Source of the DNA: Nonomuraea sp. PA05
GTDB lineage: Bacteria; Actinomycetota; Actinomycetes; Streptosporangiales; Streptosporangiaceae
Reading direction: 5' to 3'
Assembly: GCF_008086045.1 (NCBI RefSeq)
Contig: NZ_VSEY01000001.1
Location: forward strand, 186,001-250,000
DNA: 64,000 nucleotides
Position 1 is the first letter of the stretch. Every line of letters begins with the position of its first letter. Shown here in pieces: positions 9,001 through 16,589 of the stretch. A model generated the notes under the pieces. The model did no database searches, was not told where the DNA came from, and was given only the letters and a program-made list of their open reading frames with translations. The translations under genes were made by a program, and so were the position numbers.

Positions 9001-9054
9001 CACCTGGCGCAGACCGTGCCCGACACACCCGCCCCGATCCTCAACGTCCTGTGA
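6049..9054 (+). CDS. AfsR-type SARP transcriptional activator (DNA-binding, BTAD, NB-ARC, TPR)
   Basis: This 1001-residue STAND-type regulator begins with an OmpR-like winged helix (residues 5-95, with RVGVLARLALSAGQVVS and GGYRLDL) followed by the bacterial transcriptional activation domain (about 100-245). A low-complexity linker contains six decapeptide repeats (residues 301-360). The NB-ARC ATPase follows, with Walker A GPGGIGKS at about 364-371 and the GLPLAL motif, then TPRs from about 760 to the end. SARPs bind promoter direct repeats and activate secondary-metabolism genes; the ATPase and TPRs gate this by nucleotide and ligand. The start ATG at 6049 has GCAGGA six bases upstream; ATGs at 6064 and 6070 are alternatives. 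Its target is not evident from the neighbours. Confidence 0.9.
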   Translation: MGQLCMSMEINLLGPLEVTVDGVPVRLAGARRVGVLARLALSAGQVVSSERMAADVWGGSPVSTVGKQLHIVISKLREALPGQVIATVPGGYRLDLPLEHLDVHRFSQLTRRARATRDAAAATGLYERALALWRGEALHGMGEVWARIEAARLEQERLTALEDCVDLRLSIGDHHAVLSELTAHVEAHPLRERPRAQLMLALYRAARPAEALALYQETRRAMADELGIEPGAELRRLQRAVLAGDPALDLAPDLGPDPDSGPGSGSGSAGVRVVPAELPADTPAFTARTAEITWLDKVLADAAPGSPAPADVAPGFAAPADVAPGFAAPADAAPGSSALANSVPGSSALARATPRSPVIAAIDGPGGIGKSALAIHAAHAAMDRFPGGVLYVDLHGATAGLPPADPLQVLGRLLRSLGVDGAAVPSTMEEATANYRSITATRQVLVLLDNALDASQVRPLVPAGPGCAVIVTSRRRLASLDGAEHLHLTGLDDHDATALLARVTGGRRVQAEPAEADRIAALCGGLPLALRILAARLAARPDWTLSYLAGRLADATSRLDVLSHADLAVRTAIAVSHHHLREEPAGQDAARLFTLLGLLDTPTHTTAATAALTDWPAHRAEAALDRLLDARLLEPAGLDRHRMHDLIRLYAREQAALDHPEPERRAAVRRAFHHYLAGAKSASLLLDPSSAHALADYDGDRPGVALATAQEADHWTDQESDNLLAAAYQAASVQDDPRTAIGLACALYWPFARRCLDRELIDLHTRTLEIAVASGDLAAQGLEHHLLGDRNQAMGRFSVSAEHLEQALVCWERADRPRRMMSTYNGLGITYAQLRRYDDALAAMENGQALAEAGALPDLQAIFLSNRAVIYDKLGRLDEAIATARASLAIWQELDNPARKGLAHDTLAHAHRSAGQLGEAESAYRQAIALQEEGGHHFGVATSAWGLGQTCHDLGRHDEAWQWWRRSLDILHDVGLLTREQVDQHLAQTVPDTPAPILNVL
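6949..7128 (+). repeat. 30-bp tandem repeats inside the AfsR-type gene
   Basis: Six units of 30 bp encode degenerate decapeptides of the form D-x-A-P-G-x-x-A-x-A. Units 2 and 3 are nearly identical at DNA level, while units 5 and 6 diverge and the last merges into the first strand of the NB-ARC domain just before its Walker A. The array lengthens the linker between the activation and ATPase domains without breaking the frame. Confidence 0.85.
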
Positions 9055-9081
9055 GCCGCCTGACCGTCACCGCCCGCCCAC

Positions 9082-9117
9082 GCTGAGCCGCCTGGTGTGC
9101 TCCGAGGCGGGCTCAGC
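9082..9117 (+). terminator. Hairpin downstream of the first AfsR-type gene
   Basis: GCTGAGCCGCCT (9082-9093) pairs with AGGCGGGCTCAGC (9105-9117) with one bulged base and an 11-nt loop, 27 bases after the stop at 9054. There is no U-tract, as is common for high-GC actinobacterial terminators. Confidence 0.55.
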
Positions 9118-9143
9118 CCGACCTCGCCGGTGCCGCTGGTGAC

Positions 9144-9174
9144 GAAGGTGCGCCTGCCGTCCAGGCGCACCTTC
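9144..9174. terminator. Perfect 13-bp stem-loop between converging genes
   Basis: GAAGGTGCGCCTG (9144-9156) and CAGGCGCACCTTC (9162-9174) are perfectly complementary around a 5-nt loop. It lies between two genes transcribed towards each other and could terminate both. It also acts as a boundary for the beta-helix gene ending at 9265. Confidence 0.6.
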
Positions 9175-9264
9175 TCGGAACCCGGCCGTCGCGCCGGCGC
9201 CGCGGGCGAGCAGCGCACGCGGGGCCGGCGCGACGGCGGTTCGGGCGCCGGACGCGGGGGTGGG

Positions 9265-10428
9265 TCAGCCGGTGTAGTCGGTGGTGCTGGTGGTGCCGGA
9301 CGGCCACAGGTACTTGCCGTGGTCGGCCGTCGAGAAGCTGGTGTTGCCGTCGCCGGGCCTTGCCTGGATCAGGTTGCCGCGCCAGGTGGAGCCGCGAGCG
9401 CTGCCGCCCCAGAGGTTGCCGTACAGGAAGCCGTAGAGCTGGTGGAGCTCGGCCGAGAACACGTTCCCTGTCACGGTGATGTTCTCGGCGTTGTCGAGGT
9501 CTCCGACGTGCAGGGCGTAGCCCCATCCGGAGACGTAGTTGTCCGTGATGGTGACGTTCCTGTAGACGCCCGGTCCTTGCAGGGCGAGCGCGTTGGTGTT
9601 GCCCAGGGAGGCCAGGGTGTTGTGGTGCACGATCATGTTGCCGCCGTCGCCCTCGCTCTGCGGCCCGATGCCGTCGTGGTGATAGACGTCGTGTGCGGTG
9701 TCGGCCATGTCATGGATGTAGTTGTTCGTCCAGGTAGAGGGGCGATCGGGGAACCCCGTCACCATGATCATCCCGGCGTTGCCCCAGATGTCGTTGTGGT
9801 CCATGACGGCGACGGCTTCCTTCATCGTCGTCACGAGCTGCCAGGAGTCCTCGAACGGCGTGCCCGGCTCGGTGGGCGAGGACGACACCGTGCCGTCGTT
9901 GCCGGGCGGCAGCTCGTAGGAGCTGGGCTTGAACGTCGAGTACAGGAACTTGACGTTGGTGTCGGAGTAGATCTGCACCAGGTTGTCGTTGGGGTTCGTG
10001 CCCTCGAACAGGCAGCCCACGAAGGTGAGGTTGTCGCCGTAGATGATCGTCTTCAGGGCGGTGAAGCGGGTGAAGGCGATCACGCTGTTGTCCGGGAACT
10101 CGACGCGTAGCGGCTTGTCCGGGCTCATGCCGGCCGCGTAGTCGGTGAGCTGCCCCGGGTAGGCGCCCAGCCCGAGGCCGCCCGCGTCGGCGGGGGTGTT
10201 GGCGTAGCCGGTGTTGGAGAAGTCCGGCCAGTAGCCGGAGCCGTCGTTGGGGCGCGCGTCAACGGCGGCGACGGGAGCCGCGTCGTGGACGGCGGCCTGG
10301 CCCGTCCGTGTGCCTGGCCCGGCGACCAGGATCGAGGCGACGAGGACCGCGGCGGCGCAGACGCCGCCCCATCTGATCAGGCGGCTCACCGGCGAACGGC
10401 GTGGCTGGAGAGAGTGCTGGAATGACAT
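9265..10428 (-). CDS. Secreted right-handed parallel beta-helix protein
   Basis: This 387-residue exported protein has a signal peptide (RLIRWGGVCAAAVLVASILVAG, cleavage near GQA-AV). The body is built of repeated Asn-rich turns such as DNLTFVGCLFEG, TNVKFLYSTF, WTNNYIHDM, MIVHHNTLASL, ITDNYVSGWG and ITVTGNVFSA, the ladder pattern of pectate-lyase-like beta-helices. These folds cleave or bind acidic polysaccharides. No canonical lyase catalytic triad can be assigned by eye, so enzyme activity is inferred only. It follows the GH16 gene by 34 bases on the same strand, and the two probably form a secreted polysaccharide-degradation operon. Confidence 0.75.
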   Translation of the reverse strand: MSFQHSLQPRRSPVSRLIRWGGVCAAAVLVASILVAGPGTRTGQAAVHDAAPVAAVDARPNDGSGYWPDFSNTGYANTPADAGGLGLGAYPGQLTDYAAGMSPDKPLRVEFPDNSVIAFTRFTALKTIIYGDNLTFVGCLFEGTNPNDNLVQIYSDTNVKFLYSTFKPSSYELPPGNDGTVSSSPTEPGTPFEDSWQLVTTMKEAVAVMDHNDIWGNAGMIMVTGFPDRPSTWTNNYIHDMADTAHDVYHHDGIGPQSEGDGGNMIVHHNTLASLGNTNALALQGPGVYRNVTITDNYVSGWGYALHVGDLDNAENITVTGNVFSAELHQLYGFLYGNLWGGSARGSTWRGNLIQARPGDGNTSFSTADHGKYLWPSGTTSTTDYTG

Positions 10429-10462
10429 TCTCGTTTGGCTCCCCGAGCGATGGTCGTGCCGA

Positions 10463-11392
10463 TCAGACGACGGTGCGGCCGAACCACACGTTGCGCGCGC
10501 GGAAGCGGGTGTCGCCCATGGGCGCGGGCAACTGGTCCTCCCACCCGGGGTCTCCTTCCTCGCTCAGGCCGCTGGCGTAGGAGCCCATCTGCAGGTTGAG
10601 GATGAGGTACATGGGCTGGTCGACCCAGCCCACGGCCTTATGGGTCGCCACCCAGCCGTCGTCGCCGTCGCCGACGTAGTAGTCGAGCAGGACGTCGTTG
10701 CCCTCCTTGGTCATCCAGACCCGGTATCTCCGGAACGGGCCCGGGTCGGAGACGGGCACCTCTGTCCGCGTGACCCACTTGGCGTCGTCCTCCTTCTCTC
10801 CCGGCTGCCCGGTTTTGGTGCTGTTCCAGGTGTTGCAGAGGTTGACGGGCCCTTCGTCGGAGGAGAGCCCCACGTACTCCAGGATGTCGGTCTCCGGCGG
10901 CCAGGCGTTGACCCCGGTGGTCCAGAAGGCAGGCCAGACGCCCACCCCGGGCTCGACGGAGAACTCACCTGAGATGTCGTACTCGGGATACTGGTCGTTG
11001 ACGATGATCTGCTGCTTGGCGTGAATGGCCCCCGACTTGTACCAGATGGGGCATTCAGGCGGGCTCGGGCTGGTCATCTCGGATTTGGGGAGCCTGGTCG
11101 CCGTCATGGTCAGCACGCCCCCCGAGAGTGAGAGCTGGCCGGCGTCCATCATGGCGGCGCCGTTGTGGTATTTGCCCCAGGGGTAATTGACCTCCCACTG
11201 CGTGTTGAAGGCCGTCCAGCTGTCGAAGGACGACGTGTCCGCCAGGTTCTCCCAGGTGTCAGCGCTGCGGGCGGCGCGGCGCGCGGACGCGGCCTGCGCG
11301 AGGCCGGGGACGGCGGCCAGCCCCAGGGAAAGGCCGCCCAGGGCCGCGGCCGAGGTCAGCAGGCGACGCCGATTGATGCCTTGTTCCGACAT
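10463..11392 (-). CDS. Tat-exported GH16-family glycoside hydrolase
   Basis: This 309-residue precursor has a twin-arginine signal (NRRRLLTSAAALGGLSLGLAAVPGLAQA) and a jelly-roll catalytic domain. The GH16 active-site motif is seen as ETDILEY (E-x-D-x-x-E, nucleophile and acid/base Glu, about residue 190), preceded by GVWPAFWTTGVNAWP, the usual substrate-cleft segment. GH16 enzymes hydrolyse beta-1,3/1,4-glucans, agarose-like galactans or related polymers; which one is unclear. I chose the ATG at 11392 because a Tat signal follows immediately and AAAGGGAG precedes it. The 42 extra codons of the longer frame look non-coding. Confidence 0.85.
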   Translation of the reverse strand: MSEQGINRRRLLTSAAALGGLSLGLAAVPGLAQAASARRAARSADTWENLADTSSFDSWTAFNTQWEVNYPWGKYHNGAAMMDAGQLSLSGGVLTMTATRLPKSEMTSPSPPECPIWYKSGAIHAKQQIIVNDQYPEYDISGEFSVEPGVGVWPAFWTTGVNAWPPETDILEYVGLSSDEGPVNLCNTWNSTKTGQPGEKEDDAKWVTRTEVPVSDPGPFRRYRVWMTKEGNDVLLDYYVGDGDDGWVATHKAVGWVDQPMYLILNLQMGSYASGLSEEGDPGWEDQLPAPMGDTRFRARNVWFGRTVV

Positions 11393-11549
11393 GACTCCCT
11401 TTCTTGCCGTACGTGATGCTCGGTGCGAGACCACACGGGAATGATCTTCCGCTGCGCCATACATCCGCCATAGAGACGGCATTCTCATCCGTGCAGCCCG
11501 CACATCACTCGCGCGCATTCACTACGGCGCCGTCCGCGAACACGGAAAT

Positions 11550-11568
11550 GCCAGGAGAGATCCCTGGC
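11550..11568 (-). terminator. Small hairpin just after the second AfsR-type gene
   Basis: GCCAGG (11550-11555) and CCTGGC (11563-11568) form a 6-bp stem. Read on the minus strand it is followed by ATTTCC, so it is a modest terminator candidate two bases beyond the stop codon at 11571. Confidence 0.4.
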
Positions 11569-11570
11569 CG

Positions 11571-14500
11571 TCACATCAGCGTTCGCGGAGCCTGTTTCTC
11601 ACCGGCGGAGTACCGCTCGATCAGGGTGGCGACCTCGGCCGACTCCGGCGAGGAGGTCGCGTCGAGCAGCTCCAGCGCGCTCCGCCACGCGTCAAGGGCG
11701 GCGGACGTGTCGCCGACGTCATGATGGACGTCCCCCAGAGCGCGCAGCGCGAGGCCGTGGCGGCGCGGCACGCCGATGGCCTGGCAGATCGCCACCACGT
11801 CCGCCAGCATCGCGGCGGCCTCCCGGTCACGGCCCAGCCGGCGCAGCACGCCGGCCTGCTCGAACAGGACCCGGGCCTCGCCATGGTGATCGCCCAGCTC
11901 GCGGTTGACGGCCAGCGCCTGCCCGAGCAGGTCCTGCGCGGCGGCGAGGTCCTGCTGCTCGCGCCGCGCCATGGCCAGCCCCAAGGTCGCGTACGCCGTG
12001 CCGCGCGGGAAGCCGATCGCGTCGAAGCGCTGCTTGGCCAGCCGGAAACAGGTCTCCGCCGCCGCGTGACGGCCGCGCGCCAGCTCGATCTCACCCAGCA
12101 CGATCCGGCTGAACTCGCACGCCCGCCCCTTGTCGAGGGTGCAGGCCGTCTGCATGGCCCGCCGGATGTACCGGTCGGCCAGCTCCAGCCGTCCGTGCGA
12201 GAAGTGAACGCGCCCGATCCCGCGCAGCACGGTCACCTCGGTGCCCCGGTCGCCGGCTTGCGCCAGCGGCCCCGCCGCCTGCTCGTAGCAGACCATCGCC
12301 TCCTCGCCCCGCCCCTGCATGCGGTACAGCTCGGCCAGGTTGACCAGGGCCAGCGCCCGCCCGTGCCGATCACCGGCCCGCTCGAACAACGCCGCCGCCT
12401 CCTCGAACGCCTCCCGGCAGCGGCCCACCTCGTCCTGGGCGAGATACAGCCTGCCGAGCCCGTTGAGCAGCACCGCCTGGCCGCGCACGTCGCCTGCCGC
12501 CTGGACGTGGCGTAACGCGATGTCGTGGGTGGTGCGCCACTCGTCGTGCAGGCAGCGGGTCTCGAACAGGTGCGCGGCGGTGGAGGCCAGCTCCCAGCAC
12601 AGCTCCCCGGCGCCCATGACGGCACTCTGGCGTACGGCGGCCACGATGCCCGCCCGCTCGGCGTCGGCCCAGCCGAGCGGATCCCCGCCGACGTGGTCGT
12701 CCAGAACCGATTCCGCCGGCGACCAGAGCGGGCCTGGGCCGCGCGAGCGGCGGTAGTCGCCGCCGCACAGGTTGACGTGCGCCCGGCGGGTCAGCGCCAG
12801 CCAGACGTGCATGGCGCGACGCAGCGCGGCGTCCCGCTCGTCGCCGGGCTCCTCGGCCTCGGCGCGCTCGCGGGCGTAGACACGGGTCAGGTCGTGGAAG
12901 CGGTAGCGGACGCGGCCGGTGGGGTCGTCCCTGGTCACGTCCAGCAGCCGGACGTCCACGAGCTGCTCCACGACGTCCTCCGCCTCCGTGTAAGGACGGT
13001 CGAGCAGCGCGGCGGCCACCCAGGCCGCGAAGTCGGGCACCTCCAGCAAGCCCAGGAGCCGGAACAGCCGTCGCGCCGGGCCGGTCAGCCCCTGGTAGCC
13101 GACCGCGAGGCTGGCGCGTACCCCTTGGGAGCCGTGCGAGAGCTGGCCCAGCAGGTCGCGGCTGTCGCTCAGCCGCGTCACCAGCTGGGACACCGCCCAG
13201 TGCGGACGCGCCGCCAGCCGGGCGCCCGCGATGCGCATCGCCAGCGGCAGCCCGCCGCACAGGCGGATGAGCCGGTCGGTGTCCTCAGGCGCCTCGGCGG
13301 CCCGCTCGGCGCCGATCAGGTGCCGCAGCAGGTCGAGCGAGTCGGCGGGCGGCATCACGGGCAGGTCGATCAGGGCGGCGGCGGGCAGTGCGGTCAGCCG
13401 GTGGCGCGCGGTGACCAGCACCCCGCACTCCGGCGTGCCCGGCAGCAACGGCCTGACCTGCCCCTCGTCGGCGGCGTCGTCGAGCACCACGAGGTAACGG
13501 CCGCCCGCGAGGATGCTACGGTACAGCTCGGCCCGCTCGTCCAGCCCCGCCGGAACCGCCGCGCTGTCCACCCCGAGCGCCCGCAGCGACCGGCCCAGCG
13601 CCTCCTCCGGATCGATTGGATGGACACTGCCGCCGCGCAGGTTCACGTACAGCTGCCCGTCGGGGAATTCGTCCCGCATCCGATGAGCGACATGTACGGC
13701 GAGAGCGGACTTCCCGACACCTCCCTGCCCGGAGATCACGCACAGCGCCAGGGCGGCGGCAGCGCTCCCGGGACGCAGCGCATCCACCGCCGCCGTCAGC
13801 GCGCCCTGCCGTCCGACGAAGTCGGCGATGTCCGGCGGCAACTGGCAGACGCCACCCCCTCGCCCCGCCCGGGCGAGCAACTCGGCTGTCCCGCCCTGGC
13901 CCGGCCCGTCCTCCGCGTACCGCTCCTCCTGCACGGACTGGACGGAGGCGCCGCCCTCACCCAGAGCACGTTGCCGGCGCTGCGCGCGTCGCGAGGCGGG
14001 CTCGCTCTCCCCGGCGTCATCGTCCGGATGGGCCCGCCGCGCGAGCGACGCGGGATCGAGCACCGGCACGGTGCCGCCCAGCACGGCGGCGTTGAGCTGC
14101 TGAAGCTCCTCGGCCGGCTCCACCCCCAACTCGTCGACCAGCACCGATCGGGCCCGCCGGAAACACTCGAGCGCCTTGTCGCGCTGCCCCGACCGCGCGT
14201 ACGCCAGCATCAGCAGCCGCCAGCCGCGCTCGTTCAACGGCTGCTCGGCGATGAAGACCCGCAGGTCCTCGATCACCTCCTTGGGCCGGCCGAGGGCGAG
14301 CTTCGTCTCCGCCCAGTCGAGCCTCGCGACGGCGAGCCGCTCGTTCAGCTCGCTCACCTGGGCGAGCAGTGGCCCCGCCAGCCAGGTGCCCTCCGCGGGC
14401 TTCCCCCGCCACAACCCCAGCGCCCTGCGGAACTGCAGGTCAGCGGCCTGCAACTGCTCCTGCCGGGTGTGCCCGCGGGCCGCGCCCAGCGCCTCCTCGA

Positions 14501-14801
14501 ACTGCAGGAGATCCACTTCCTCGACGCCGGCCTCCAGGAGGTACCCGACCTCCTTGGTGAGCAGCCGCGCCCCGACCGGCAGCGTCCTGCGCAGTTGGGT
14601 GATGTAGCTGTGCAGGTTCTTCACGGCCGACAGGGGCGGGTCGTCCCACAGCGCCTCCACCAGCCGTTCCCTGGAGACCAAGGTGTTGACGTTGAAGGTC
14701 AGGGCGGCCAGCAGCGCGCGTAACTTGCCGCTGAGCCGCACCGGCCGCCCGTCGATGCCGCACAGCTGTATCGGCCCCAGGACCCTGACCATCATGTCCA
14801 C
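11571..14801 (-). CDS. AfsR-type SARP transcriptional activator (DNA-binding, BTAD, NB-ARC, TPR)
   Basis: The 1076-residue protein has the same plan as the first AfsR-type gene. An OmpR-like winged helix (residues 3-90) is followed by the BTAD (about 95-245, ending VDELGVEPAEELQQL) and a charged linker with RRAQRRQRALGEGG. The NB-ARC has Walker A GQGGVGKS near 355-362 and the strand FPDGQLYVNLRGG, then a winged helix and TPR repeats to the end. It presumably activates secondary-metabolism promoters when its ATPase/TPR module senses a signal. Alternative starts are the adjacent ATGs at 14795 and 14792. It transcribes towards the GH16 promoter region and may or may not regulate that pair. Confidence 0.9.
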   Translation of the reverse strand: MDMMVRVLGPIQLCGIDGRPVRLSGKLRALLAALTFNVNTLVSRERLVEALWDDPPLSAVKNLHSYITQLRRTLPVGARLLTKEVGYLLEAGVEEVDLLQFEEALGAARGHTRQEQLQAADLQFRRALGLWRGKPAEGTWLAGPLLAQVSELNERLAVARLDWAETKLALGRPKEVIEDLRVFIAEQPLNERGWRLLMLAYARSGQRDKALECFRRARSVLVDELGVEPAEELQQLNAAVLGGTVPVLDPASLARRAHPDDDAGESEPASRRAQRRQRALGEGGASVQSVQEERYAEDGPGQGGTAELLARAGRGGGVCQLPPDIADFVGRQGALTAAVDALRPGSAAAALALCVISGQGGVGKSALAVHVAHRMRDEFPDGQLYVNLRGGSVHPIDPEEALGRSLRALGVDSAAVPAGLDERAELYRSILAGGRYLVVLDDAADEGQVRPLLPGTPECGVLVTARHRLTALPAAALIDLPVMPPADSLDLLRHLIGAERAAEAPEDTDRLIRLCGGLPLAMRIAGARLAARPHWAVSQLVTRLSDSRDLLGQLSHGSQGVRASLAVGYQGLTGPARRLFRLLGLLEVPDFAAWVAAALLDRPYTEAEDVVEQLVDVRLLDVTRDDPTGRVRYRFHDLTRVYARERAEAEEPGDERDAALRRAMHVWLALTRRAHVNLCGGDYRRSRGPGPLWSPAESVLDDHVGGDPLGWADAERAGIVAAVRQSAVMGAGELCWELASTAAHLFETRCLHDEWRTTHDIALRHVQAAGDVRGQAVLLNGLGRLYLAQDEVGRCREAFEEAAALFERAGDRHGRALALVNLAELYRMQGRGEEAMVCYEQAAGPLAQAGDRGTEVTVLRGIGRVHFSHGRLELADRYIRRAMQTACTLDKGRACEFSRIVLGEIELARGRHAAAETCFRLAKQRFDAIGFPRGTAYATLGLAMARREQQDLAAAQDLLGQALAVNRELGDHHGEARVLFEQAGVLRRLGRDREAAAMLADVVAICQAIGVPRRHGLALRALGDVHHDVGDTSAALDAWRSALELLDATSSPESAEVATLIERYSAGEKQAPRTLM

Positions 14802-15126
14802 TACACGCGGTTCCTCTCCAGCGGATCACTTGTGGGTGCGTCCTCGGGACGGTTGTCGTTCGTGAGGTGGTCACCGACTTTCCTCGGGCACCGGCGAGAC
14901 CGTATCGGACAAGATCGCTGGGGAGGTCGCATTCCCGGTAAGTGAGATCAAGTACGCCGTACCGTCTCCACCGGGAGTCGGCCCCATGGCGAGATACGCG
15001 TGGAAGGACCTGCCGGCTCGCTTCGGCAGGGCCCCGGGGTGTGGCCGCGGCGCTCATCCGGACCGGCCGTTCTTGTCAATGCGATCCGTAGGGTGACGGA
15101 TGGCGACGCGCCGGGGCCGGGCCGGT
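14802..15126. other. 325-bp gap without a recognisable gene
   Basis: This stretch contains the promoter side of the AfsR-type gene (minus strand) and the 3' side of a membrane-protein gene. The only short open frame (ATG at 14985, about 36 codons) has no ribosome binding site and no recognisable product. I see no strong dyad. Confidence 0.4.
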
Positions 15127-15603
15127 TCACCAGCAGCGGCCGTCCAGGATGCCGCCCGAGTAGGTGCCGTCCACGTCGATGATCACCGGGCCGGTCGCGG
15201 TGCTCTCGTCCGTCCGGTCGCCCGGCTCGCCGACCAGCGTCCACGCCCTGACGGAGAAGTCGCCGGCCTCTCCGTCAGGGTCTTCGATCCTGGCCTGCCG
15301 GTAGTGGCTGAGCACCTCGTGGACGGGCCGGTCGGTGGAGATCGGGACGCGGATGGTGTACCAGCAGTCGCCGGAGTCGCCGCCGCTCGTCTCGGCTTGC
15401 GGGGCGAAGGAGCCGAACTCCGCACCGGCCGGCAGGGGATAGTCCTGGATGCGTTCCACCATGAGCGCCAGCCGATGGTCGTTGTACCACGCGGGAGCCA
15501 TGACGATCGCGCCGAGCAGCACGAACGGCACCATCGCCCAGGCCAGGCAGCCGATCCGGCGGGCTCGTGGTGAACGTGCGGGCTCGTGTTGGGGGGCCGA
15601 CAT
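15127..15603 (-). CDS. Small single-pass membrane protein of unknown function
   Basis: This 158-residue protein has a basic N-terminus (ARSPRARR), one transmembrane segment (IGCLAWAMVPFVLLGAIVMAPAW, about 17-39) and an extracytoplasmic domain of about 115 residues. Two Cys (GDCWYTI and the C-terminal GRCW) probably form a disulfide. The pattern VHEVLSHYRQARI followed by a beta-hairpin resembles small actinobacterial anchored proteins with no assigned role. It begins 26 bases after the stop of the Cys-rich gene upstream, so the two are probably co-transcribed. Confidence 0.65.
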   Translation of the reverse strand: MSAPQHEPARSPRARRIGCLAWAMVPFVLLGAIVMAPAWYNDHRLALMVERIQDYPLPAGAEFGSFAPQAETSGGDSGDCWYTIRVPISTDRPVHEVLSHYRQARIEDPDGEAGDFSVRAWTLVGEPGDRTDESTATGPVIIDVDGTYSGGILDGRCW

Positions 15604-15629
15604 GGACTACATGATCGCGTACCGCCCGG

Positions 15630-15839
15630 TCATCCTGCTGTGCCGCAGCGGTCTCCCTTGCAGTAGCCGTTGCTGAGGATCAGCTGACCGCGCAGCACCG
15701 TGTAGGCTCCCGCGTCCACGCCGACGACCACCCCCTGGCAGGTGGGGCAGGTCAGGGAGCCGGCTCCCTGGGGAGCGCTCCTGGCGCGATCGTCCGCCTC
15801 GGTGGGCGGGTCTTGCAGTTCGGCGGGAGAGTTACTCAT
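15630..15839 (-). CDS. Small Cys-rich (zinc-ribbon-like) protein
   Basis: This 69-residue protein has a disordered acidic N-terminus (SPAELQDPPTEADDRAR), then LTCPTCQG and CKGDRC. These two Cys pairs could bind one zinc as a small ribbon. No family is recognised. The ATG at 15839 is preferred over the in-frame ATG at 15857 because the extra six residues add only RHSGR. It probably forms an operon with the membrane protein gene 26 bases downstream. Confidence 0.6.
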   Translation of the reverse strand: MSNSPAELQDPPTEADDRARSAPQGAGSLTCPTCQGVVVGVDAGAYTVLRGQLILSNGYCKGDRCGTAG

Positions 15840-15857
15840 GCGACCACTGTGCCGCAC

Positions 15858-15878
15858 GCCACCGACAATTCCGGTGGC
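15858..15878 (-). terminator. Short hairpin after the TetR gene
   Basis: GCCACCG (15858-15864) and CGGTGGC (15872-15878) form a perfect 7-bp stem with a 7-nt loop, four bases beyond the TetR stop at 15883. It may separate TetR transcription from the small genes downstream. Confidence 0.4.
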
Positions 15879-15882
15879 GGTC

Positions 15883-16518
15883 CTACGCCGGTCCGGCGGG
15901 CGGGACCGCCCCGGCGGCGCCTCGGAGCAGGGGCCAGATCGCGGCGCTCATCTGCGCGGGCGGGCAAGGGCATCCGCGCCGCAGCCAGTCGAGAACGGCC
16001 CCCAGCAGCGCACCCGCGAAGAAGGCAGCCTCCGGGCTGTGGGCGATCGCTGACGGGTCGTCGGCATGGGTCCGGCTGTCGTCGTGGCGGTCGCGGTGGA
16101 AGTTGACGTGGATGGCGATGGCGAGCCGGTCCTGCATGTGGTTCATGACGTGGGCGCTGCCGTGGTCGCCGGCCAGGGCGCGGTAGAGGCGGGCGTGCCC
16201 GGCGACGTGCGTGAAGATCGCCGTCAGGGCGGCGGCGGCGCGTTCCTCCTCCTCGTCGCCGGTGGCCTGAGGGCGTCCGCCCAGCACGGGCGCGGCGGTG
16301 ATCAGTTCGTCGAACAGGGCCGCGCACGCGCCGGCCGCCAGGTCTCCGACGCTGTCGTAGTGCTCGTAGAACGTCGAGCGGTTGACGCCGGCGCGCCGGG
16401 TGAGGTCGAGCACCGAGACGCGGGCCAGTTCGTGGTCCTGGAGCAGTTCGAGCAGCGCCGCCTCCAGGGCGGAGCGGGAGCGGTGGACGCGAGGGTCGGA
16501 CGTCTGCGGAACCGGCAC
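15883..16518 (-). CDS. TetR-family transcriptional repressor
   Basis: The 211-residue protein has an N-terminal HTH (ARVSVLDLTRRAGVNRSTFYEHYDSVGDL) typical of TetR, followed by an all-helical ligand domain rich in His (HGSAHVMNHMQD, VNFHRDRHDD). It very likely represses itself and the divergent SDR gene through the dyad at 16537-16568. I prefer the GTG at 16518 as start: the in-frame ATG at 16545 lies inside the operator half-site, and the nine residues it would add (CRGYYSRR) are not TetR-like. Confidence 0.85.
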   Translation of the reverse strand: MPVPQTSDPRVHRSRSALEAALLELLQDHELARVSVLDLTRRAGVNRSTFYEHYDSVGDLAAGACAALFDELITAAPVLGGRPQATGDEEEERAAAALTAIFTHVAGHARLYRALAGDHGSAHVMNHMQDRLAIAIHVNFHRDRHDDSRTHADDPSAIAHSPEAAFFAGALLGAVLDWLRRGCPCPPAQMSAAIWPLLRGAAGAVPPAGPA

Positions 16519-16536
16519 CCGCCTACTGTAGTATCC

Positions 16537-16568
16537 CCGACACATGTCGGAAAACCGTCATGTGTCGG
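16537..16568. promoter_or_regulatory. Perfect inverted repeat, probable TetR operator
   Basis: CCGACACATG (16537-16546) and CATGTGTCGG (16559-16568) are perfect 10-bp arms around a 12-bp spacer. The spacer itself begins with TCGG, so each arm extends into a smaller palindrome. It sits between the divergent TetR and SDR genes, the expected place for an autoregulatory operator. Confidence 0.75.
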
Positions 16569-16589
16569 ATTAGTAGAGAGGTGTGGGGC

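Noticed and set aside
6616..9003. 795-codon open frame on the minus strand
   Set aside because: It is antisense to the first AfsR-type gene and has Gly/Val/Gln-rich shadow composition.
12525..14723. 732-codon open frame on the plus strand
   Set aside because: It lies antisense to the second AfsR-type gene, with shadow composition and no RBS or motifs.
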